Shown here: positions 8,279 to 13,476 of the stretch, piece after piece | Layout of the letters: every line of letters begins with the position of its first letter | Position numbering within the stretch: position 1 is the stretch's first letter | NCBI GenBank assembly: GCA_003550305.1 | Contig: QKYT01000245.1 | Span: 83,523 to 96,998, forward strand | Direction: 5' to 3' | Source of the DNA: Glomus cerebriforme | Lineage: Eukaryota; Glomeromycota; Glomeromycetes; Glomerales; Glomeraceae | Length of the DNA stretch: 13,476 bases | The notes under the pieces: generated by a model | Database searches by the model: none | What the model was told of the DNA's origin: nothing | Seen by the model: only the letters and a program-made list of their open reading frames with translations | Translations under genes and position numbers: made by a program

Positions 8279-8452
8279 TGGACGATGGAAAACTTTTTTG
8301 GCACTTTTTTATAGTTTTTCCGCAAAAAAAAACGGAACCATGAAAAAACGGTAACTTATTTCATTATTTACCTCTTTAAGACAAATTAAATGACTATTAA
8401 ATACGTCTACGGAATAATGTCCGAAGTTGAATGAATATCGTTTGTAATCAAA

Positions 8453-9697
8453 CTCCGTTTTTTTTTATCGATGATAACATTTTAAATTAAAGAAAAAAAA
8501 AACATTATTATCTCTTGGTATTACTTAAGAACCTGTAGAATTTTTAAAAAAAGATTTTAATATTTTTATTGTGAATAAAAAATATTTTTATTTAAAAACA
8601 AATCGAGAAGAAATTCAATTTATCCTAACAAAAAAAGAAAGATAAATTTCATTTCATTTTTTTTTTTTAAAAAAAAAAGTAATAATGATGATAATGATGA
8701 TAATAATTTAAGTGGATAAATAAAGATATATTTGTACTATATATAGTACAATAATGGATATACAACTTAATTTATATTTAACCCTTTTTGAAATTAAAAT
8801 TTAGCCTAATTGTGAGTTTTGCAAAACTTCAGCCCTTTAATTTCACCTTATACATAAGATTCCACCATTACTATTGACCTAAATCAGGGTATTTTTTCTT
8901 TCAAAATTTTATAAGGATCAATTTGAATGACCCTTGTGAATAAAATATGGAATTTCTATGAAAGAGAATTATGAAACATTTCACCAATGATGAAAATATA
9001 TATTTATTTGGTATTGGCGTTATGGCTCTTTGAATAATTACAAATTAGTAAAATTTAACAAAGTCAAATTTTTGTTAATTTTTGCCTTTTATAGAAATTA
9101 ATCGGGGAAACTCCGGAATCGGATAATGATTGATGATGTTCTTATTTAATGCGTTATAGTTTATTTTTTTTGTTATTTAAAAACAAAAAAAAAACAAAAA
9201 ACCGTTGGAACTAATAATTAATTAATTCATTCATAATATTTTGTATATTTTCTTTAGAAATCCTTTCTCTTGAATTTATTTTTCATAATTTTTATTAAAT
9301 AATATATGTAATGTGTGTGTGTGTTAATAATATACAGGTAAAAAAAAAAATAAAATAAAATAAAATAATAATAATTTGCATAAATTGTTACATAAGATTT
9401 TGAAAAAAAAAATCAAGAAAGAGTTTACTAACAATCTATAATAAAAGGGGAAAACGATGGTTCATTGCTTAAGAAACCGAAAAAAAAAACGAATTCGATT
9501 AATTCATAAAATTTATCTGATATTAAAGAAAACGGAAAACGAAATTTAACAGAAACTGACTTTCATAAAAAAATACTGGTAAGAAACGGAAATACGCGAG
9601 TTTGAAAAAACGATTACGAAAATGTCAAAGAAATTATGTTGCTTCTAAAAAAAAAAATTCTAATTTTTGTACATATGAAAAAATAAACTAACCGAAA
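8453..9697. other. Intergenic region downstream of the second HMG-box gene
   Basis: No gene is called. It contains the palindrome at 8732-8751, a T/A tract near 8660-8678, a GT microsatellite (about 9311-9325) and an AAAAT/AAT tract near 9340-9373. On the minus strand, possible AATAAA polyadenylation signals for the 294-aa HMG gene occur at 9291-9296 and 9275-9280, about 400 nt beyond its stop. Their use is inference. Confidence 0.5.
8732..8751. repeat. 20-bp perfect palindrome
   Basis: TTGTACTATATATAGTACAA is a perfect 20-bp dyad in intergenic DNA. It could form a small cruciform or be a dimer-binding site. It is isolated and no second copy was seen in the window. Confidence 0.7.
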
Positions 9698-10582
9698 TTA
9701 ATAAGTAAATTGATTAATTTGATTAATTTGATTAAATGGATAAAGATCAATTGAATCAAGTCGATGTCCCATTGGTTCTTCGTCATATAATGATTGATTT
9801 GAATCTGAAGTAATAACGTTAGCAGCGATTGACGGTTGATATAATGCGTTCTGAGGGTTTTGAGGAACAGATACAGGTTTTGTATGTTGAGATGCTTGAA
9901 GAAAATCATCATTATAGAGGATTTGATTCATTAAGAATGGAAGATGTTGAGTTTGAAAAGTTTGATCCATAGGCATAGGTATACCAGTGAAAATAGAGTT
10001 TTGAAAATTTTGAAATGTTGGTAAAGGTTCAAGTTGAGGTTGAAAAGTTTGATTCGTAGGTATACCATTGAAAAGAGAGTTTTGAAAGGTATTATTCGTT
10101 GAAGATTTAATCTTAGAAGAATATGCGAAATCTTCCACTGTTTTAGTTTCAAAAACAGTGCCAACTGTTTGAGGTTTTTGTTTTGGCTTGTATTCATAAT
10201 CCGGGAACATTTGTTTGTGTAAGAGTTTAAATTTTGTAGCTAGATTTTCGAATCTCTCTTTTTCACTTTTCTCAGCGCCGCCCCACATAAATCCAGCTAT
10301 TTTACTTTGTAATGTTCCGTCTCCAAGTTTGATACTATTTGTAGTAGCTATTAATCCCAAAACAACCCTAAAGATCATGAAAGGATTTGGTTGTCTTTTT
10401 GCTTTCATTTCATTTTCATTAACCTTATTTAAATAAAGATGATTAAAGATAATACTTTCATCGTAGCTGTGATTAAAAATTTCTTCCCGAATAAAATTAT
10501 TAATGATTTTGATATGTTCTGGCCCAGGGATGATGCCTTTAGAAGATTTAAGCTTATTAAACCAATCCGGGTTTGCAGACAT
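9698..10582 (-). CDS. MATA-type HMG-box protein, 294 aa
   Basis: Probable sequence-specific DNA-binding protein of the nucleus. From the ATG at 10582 the protein starts MSANPDWFNK. A frame extended three codons upstream would need a TTG start, so I take this ATG, which has A at -3. Residues about 62-136 form the HMG box: KRQPNPFMIFR opens it (the RPPNAFILYR-type start, with the family Asn at N66), W100 lies in the GFMW segment, and it closes with LHKQMFPDYEYKPKQK, a typical MATA_HMG ending. Residues 137-294 are rich in Gln, Asn, Pro and Thr, with an internal repeat of about 27 residues (FQNSLFNGIP at 166-175, FQNSIFTGIP at 193-202) and a NQINQINQ end. No intron is needed. It lies in the same orientation as the 306-aa HMG gene 1.7 kb upstream. 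Family assignment is confident; a role in mating is not established. Confidence 0.92.
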   Translation of the reverse strand: MSANPDWFNKLKSSKGIIPGPEHIKIINNFIREEIFNHSYDESIIFNHLYLNKVNENEMKAKRQPNPFMIFRVVLGLIATTNSIKLGDGTLQSKIAGFMWGGAEKSEKERFENLATKFKLLHKQMFPDYEYKPKQKPQTVGTVFETKTVEDFAYSSKIKSSTNNTFQNSLFNGIPTNQTFQPQLEPLPTFQNFQNSIFTGIPMPMDQTFQTQHLPFLMNQILYNDDFLQASQHTKPVSVPQNPQNALYQPSIAANVITSDSNQSLYDEEPMGHRLDSIDLYPFNQINQINQFTY

Positions 10583-10620
10583 TGTTTTCAATTATTTTTT
10601 TTAAAAAGGGTAAAAAAAAA

Positions 10621-10703
10621 TTTTTCGTGAAAGGGTTTAATCAATTTTTTTTTTTTTCGTGAAAGGGTTGAATCAATTTTTTTTTTTCGTGAAAGAGTTG
10701 AAT
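10621..10703 (-). repeat. Three tandem 30-32-bp repeats in the leader of the 294-aa HMG gene
   Basis: In gene orientation the core TTCAACCCTTTCACG followed by an A run occurs three times. On the plus strand the CGTGAAAG motifs begin at 10626, 10658 and 10688; the copy nearest the gene reads TTAAACCC and the farthest TTCAACTC. The array begins about 40 bp upstream of the ATG. It lies between the ATG and the TATA-like site, so it is probably transcribed as 5' UTR. It could be a regulatory array or an unstable minisatellite. Confidence 0.75.
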
Positions 10704-10746
10704 CTCTTGAAAAAAAGAGAATAATGATGAAGGGAAATCAAATGCG

Positions 10747-10756
10747 TTTATATAAA
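10747..10756 (-). promoter_or_regulatory. TATA-like element for the 294-aa HMG gene
   Basis: TTTATATAAA lies about 165 bp upstream of the ATG on the minus strand, followed in transcription direction by the GC-containing TATAAACGCATTTG. It is the best TATA candidate near the gene, but such strings are frequent in DNA this A+T-rich. Confidence 0.4.
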
Positions 10757-11214
10757 AAAATTTAGAATATTTGTGTTCGTAATAAATACCGAGTGAAAGC
10801 AAAAAGGAAAAGTTTATTATGCAAGATAACACAAGAAAAAAACAAATATATAAAAAAAAAAAAAAATTTTTTTTTTAATGATCGACTATTATAAACAATA
10901 TAAATAAAAAATTTTTTTTTTTATCTTTTACCTGGCTATTCTTTAAAATATAAATAATAATCGGGAAACAGTATCCTCGATCAATAATTCTTTAATAAGA
11001 CAACAAAAACTCATATATTTTTACCAAAAAATTATGTTTGAAACGCCAACACGCGAAAATTTTTTAAGGATTACGAAATAAAAATATAATTATTATCGGC
11101 TTATCCGTCTTTTTTTTTACTTCATAAAATAATAAAAAAAAAAAAAAAAATTTAAAAAAAAAAAATAAAATTAAATTAAAAAAAAAAATTTTTTTTTTTT
11201 TTTTTGCTTTTAAA

Positions 11215-11247
<33 letters not shown>

Positions 11248-12314
11248 TAATAAATAAATTAAAAAATATATTGTGATATTGTGGCATTGTTATAATTACC
11301 ATAAATGATTAATATTTTTTTATTACTTTTCAATCTATTTAATAATTATTATAATTTGTTCGGCTCATGCCGATTTGATATTTCCACGTTTTTTGAGGTT
11401 TTTTTTTTTTATATTATTATACTATATAAATCATTTATCACACTGAATAAAATAAATTTGTGACAAATTTTTTTTTTGGATTTTTTTTTCCTTTTTTTTT
11501 TTTTTTACAATGAACCAATATAATAATCATTAAATTTATATATTGTCATTTTTTATATACATTAAAATAAAAAAAAATAATGATAAAATAATTATGCTAA
11601 ATGACCAAAAAAAAGCAAGTTGATTTAAAATGAAATGGTTAATTATTATCGATTTCTTTATCAGGAATTTGGATAATTTAGTAACGCATTCATGTGAGTT
11701 TTCTTACCCGATAACTGTAATAAAAAAAAAATAAAGGTGACCAAATATCCCGTTGCGTAATTTTAATGAATTATATTTCTTGGAATTAATTTTTCTAAAA
11801 GTGAAAAACAAAATTCACAAAAAAGTACAAATAATTTGTTAAAAAGTGTGAAATAAATTGGACTATTAAAAGAGTCAATTTTATTGGAGATATTATATAG
11901 TTTTAATGCTTCGAATGGTAAGAAAATAACGTGACTTATTCAATTATGATAAACTTGTATGTTTTTGCATACGATGAAAAAAAATATAATGAAATATAAT
12001 GTTTTTGTTATTAAAATCAAGATAAAAAAAAATTTTTTTCGCTTTTCACCCAATGTATATAAAATTTCTAAAAGTATAACTGAAGGATGTAAAATTCGGA
12101 TAAAAAGTATAAAAATCGAAATATAACGATAATAACATAAATTTCTTGATCTTAATCTTCTATGCGTACGTAAAAGAATGTTTTGAAGGGAAATAAAAAA
12201 TGGAACTAATCTTTTGAAAATTGTCTTATTATATATATATATACACTATTATACAATTTTTTTTTCGCTTTCGTTTAAATTATAGTGTACATATAAAGTT
12301 ATGAAATAACTTTT
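10757..12314. other. Intergenic region between the two HMG-box genes
   Basis: No gene is seen. It holds extreme homopolymer tracts: A/T blocks at about 10849-10879, A and T runs at 11128-11205, T runs at about 11400-11410 and 11468-11508. An AAT microsatellite lies at about 11214-11258 and a TA run at 12230-12243. On the minus strand AATAAA at 11880-11885 is a possible polyadenylation signal for the 306-aa gene, about 430 nt after its stop. Such long rigid A/T tracts are expected to disfavour nucleosomes, so the region may hold regulatory DNA of the downstream HMG gene. Confidence 0.5.
11214..11258. repeat. AAT microsatellite
   Basis: A run of AAT units, interrupted near its end by AAAT units, following an A/T homopolymer region. 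It is likely to be length-variable between isolates or nuclei. Confidence 0.9.
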
Positions 12315-13235
12315 TTAATTGAAACTATTGAAATCAAAGTCGGCAAAATTATTATTATCATAAGTGAAGATTATTTCATTATATTTTTCCATATTTGATA
12401 ATCGATCCGTACATGATAAAGCAGGGGGTTCCTCAAATGTTGGTAAACAAGTCGATGTTTGGGTATTATAATTAAATATCGGCAATGTAGGACCAAATTC
12501 ACTATTTAAAAGACTTGGTGTTTGTGTTTGATGAGTTGAAAGATTAGAACGAGGAGGGATCGATAATATGGGATCAGTTTCATGAGAAATCGATAAACGA
12601 GCAGGTATCGAAGTTTTCATAATTGAAGGTGCATTATTTATTTCTTGGGTGGTATAATTCGGTTCGTATCCAGGAATAATATTGTCGAATAACTCGGAGA
12701 CATCATCTTGGTTCTCATCTTCGTCTTTAGATGAAATATATGAAGGAGTTTTATTATTTACGTGGGGTTTCTTATTAATGTTGTAATGTTTAAAGGTGAT
12801 TTTATCCTTTTGTTTTTTGTTTTTTACTAATTTGTATTCCGGATATTTTTCTTTATGAAGTTTATCAACTTCTTTGGCTAGATCTCCAAAATATATTTCC
12901 GTTTCGTTTGGAATTTCTTTCCAAATAATTGCCATCAGTTGTCTTGAAATTGTCATTTTATGTTGTTTACTATATTTATATTTGGTACAAATTTTTTCCG
13001 CTACTTTTGAAATTCCAAAATTCATGAGAAGATTCGAAAATATCAAGTTACAATTGGCTGGCCTTTTAATCTGTCCATTTTTCTTTTCAGATTTTGGTAA
13101 AAGTTCTTCCGGTTTCGGGATTTTGCCATTTTTAATTGCGGTTAATAACGATTGTATTGCTTCGTTTATATCATTTTTAAATTCGTCGTAATAATCTAAA
13201 ATTTGCTTATTTGGGGGTCTTCGCTGTTTTGCCAT
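12315..13235 (-). CDS. MATA-type HMG-box protein, 306 aa
   Basis: Probable nuclear sequence-specific DNA-binding protein. The ATG at 13235 has A at -3 and G at +4. The N-terminus is basic (MAKQRRPPNK). Residues about 56-140 form the HMG box: IKRPANCNLIF opens it (family Asn at N61), ISRQLMAIIWKEIP contains W105, and LAKEVDKLHKEKYPEYKLVK closes it with the YPEYK signature and a basic tail. The distance from N61 to W105 is about ten residues longer than in the 294-aa paralogue and the usual family pattern, because of extra sequence between helices 1 and 2. Residues 170-184 are acidic (DEDENQDDVSELFD), followed by a Pro/Ser/Thr-rich stretch and an acidic-aromatic end (FADFDFNSFN) like a transactivation region. 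No intron is needed. It is co-oriented with the second HMG gene, but divergence shows an old duplication. Family assignment is confident; biological role unknown. Confidence 0.92.
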   Translation of the reverse strand: MAKQRRPPNKQILDYYDEFKNDINEAIQSLLTAIKNGKIPKPEELLPKSEKKNGQIKRPANCNLIFSNLLMNFGISKVAEKICTKYKYSKQHKMTISRQLMAIIWKEIPNETEIYFGDLAKEVDKLHKEKYPEYKLVKNKKQKDKITFKHYNINKKPHVNNKTPSYISSKDEDENQDDVSELFDNIIPGYEPNYTTQEINNAPSIMKTSIPARLSISHETDPILSIPPRSNLSTHQTQTPSLLNSEFGPTLPIFNYNTQTSTCLPTFEEPPALSCTDRLSNMEKYNEIIFTYDNNNFADFDFNSFN

Positions 13236-13329
13236 TATCGATTTTTTTTTTTAAGAAGGAATAAAAAATAACAACTCGAATATCGTCGTTTTTTTAGTCC
13301 TTGATCAAAAAAAAAAACTTCCAAAAACC

Positions 13330-13339
13330 GTATTTATAG
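13330..13339 (-). promoter_or_regulatory. TATA-like element for the 306-aa HMG gene
   Basis: CTATAAATAC on the minus strand, about 95-105 bp upstream of the ATG, is a good match to the TATA consensus and stands in slightly more GC-containing sequence (ACGGTTTTTGG follows). Transcription would start about 30 bp downstream, giving a leader of roughly 60-70 nt. Confidence 0.5.
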
Positions 13340-13476
13340 AAAAATGATATAATGAACAAATCCTTTTTTTTATTCTGTGAAAAAAAAAAAAAAATTTTAA
13401 AGTAAATAAAATATACATATACATAATAATAATATATATATTAAAATAAAATAAAATAAATAAAAAAATAATAATA
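13340..13476. other. A+T-rich upstream region at the window edge
   Basis: A runs, TA repeats and AAAAT/AAT-type simple sequence at the right edge. No gene was seen. It may hold upstream promoter sequence of the 306-aa HMG gene. Confidence 0.5.

Noticed and set aside
9931..10197. 88-codon minus-strand frame inside the 294-aa HMG gene
   Set aside because: It is an out-of-frame shadow of the Q/N-rich tail; the overlapping HMG frame has a clear domain.
10641..10832. 63-codon minus-strand frame upstream of the 294-aa gene, possible upstream ORF
   Set aside because: It begins at GTG and not ATG, and its end is made of the tandem leader repeats. There is no evidence of coding.
9590..11090. Similarity between about 9590-9625 and 11040-11080 (GAAACG...ACACGCGA...GATTACGAAA)
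   Set aside because: Only short, interrupted matches in A-rich sequence; not enough to claim a duplicated flank around the HMG gene.
12874..13191. 105-codon plus-strand open frame antisense to the HMG box of the 306-aa gene
   Set aside because: It needs a TTG start, is hydrophobic with no family resemblance, and is explained as a complement of the real coding frame.
1..13476. tRNA, rRNA or CRISPR features
   Set aside because: Looking for a GGTTCRANYCC-type B box on both strands, rRNA-like GC-rich blocks and regular direct repeats with unique spacers gave nothing convincing. The repeated motifs at 36-246 are irregular and belong to a transposon end.

Overview
The window looks like nuclear DNA of an arbuscular mycorrhizal fungus (Glomeromycotina), most likely Rhizophagus irregularis or a close relative. 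The reasons are the very high A+T content with long A and T runs, eukaryotic gene structure (TATA-like boxes, good ATG contexts, no ribosome binding sites), and two co-oriented genes for MATA-type HMG-box proteins. That family is known to be strongly expanded in R. irregularis. The species assignment is inference.

Left third (about 1-2220): nested mobile-element debris. Bases 1-260 carry the end of a Tc1/mariner-superfamily element of pogo/Tigger type (outermost bases CAGTCGG read inward, next to a TA, with many TATAACGAA-like subterminal repeats). It sits in a copy of a second repeat family (263-502). That second family recurs as a roughly 350-bp inverted pair at 1188-1538 and 1835-2186. The copies differ almost only by transitions, as expected from cytosine deamination or a RIP-like process. 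Two tandem-repeat tracts (526-640 and 798-1180) lie between them. All ambiguous bases (N) fall in 1-870.

Middle (about 2220-9690): long A+T-rich sequence with no gene I can call. It holds a possible retroelement 3' end (2873-3640), a remote fragment of the inverted-repeat family (4322-4371), a diverged tandem duplication of about 0.4-0.5 kb (5945-6832), microsatellites, a 20-bp perfect palindrome (8732-8751), and a speculative three-exon minus-strand reading frame at 7997-8452, reported only as a finding.

Right third (9698-13476): two intact, apparently intronless minus-strand genes for HMG-box proteins of 306 aa (12315-13235, transcribed first) and 294 aa (9698-10582). About 1.7 kb of A/T-tract DNA separates them. 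Each has a TATA-like element upstream, so they are probably separate transcription units and not an operon. Both proteins have an N-terminal region of about 55-60 residues, a central MATA_HMG box ending in a YPEYK/FPDYEYKP signature, and a long disordered-looking C-terminal tail. They are probably sequence-specific transcription factors. Whether either takes part in mating-type determination cannot be told from this window.
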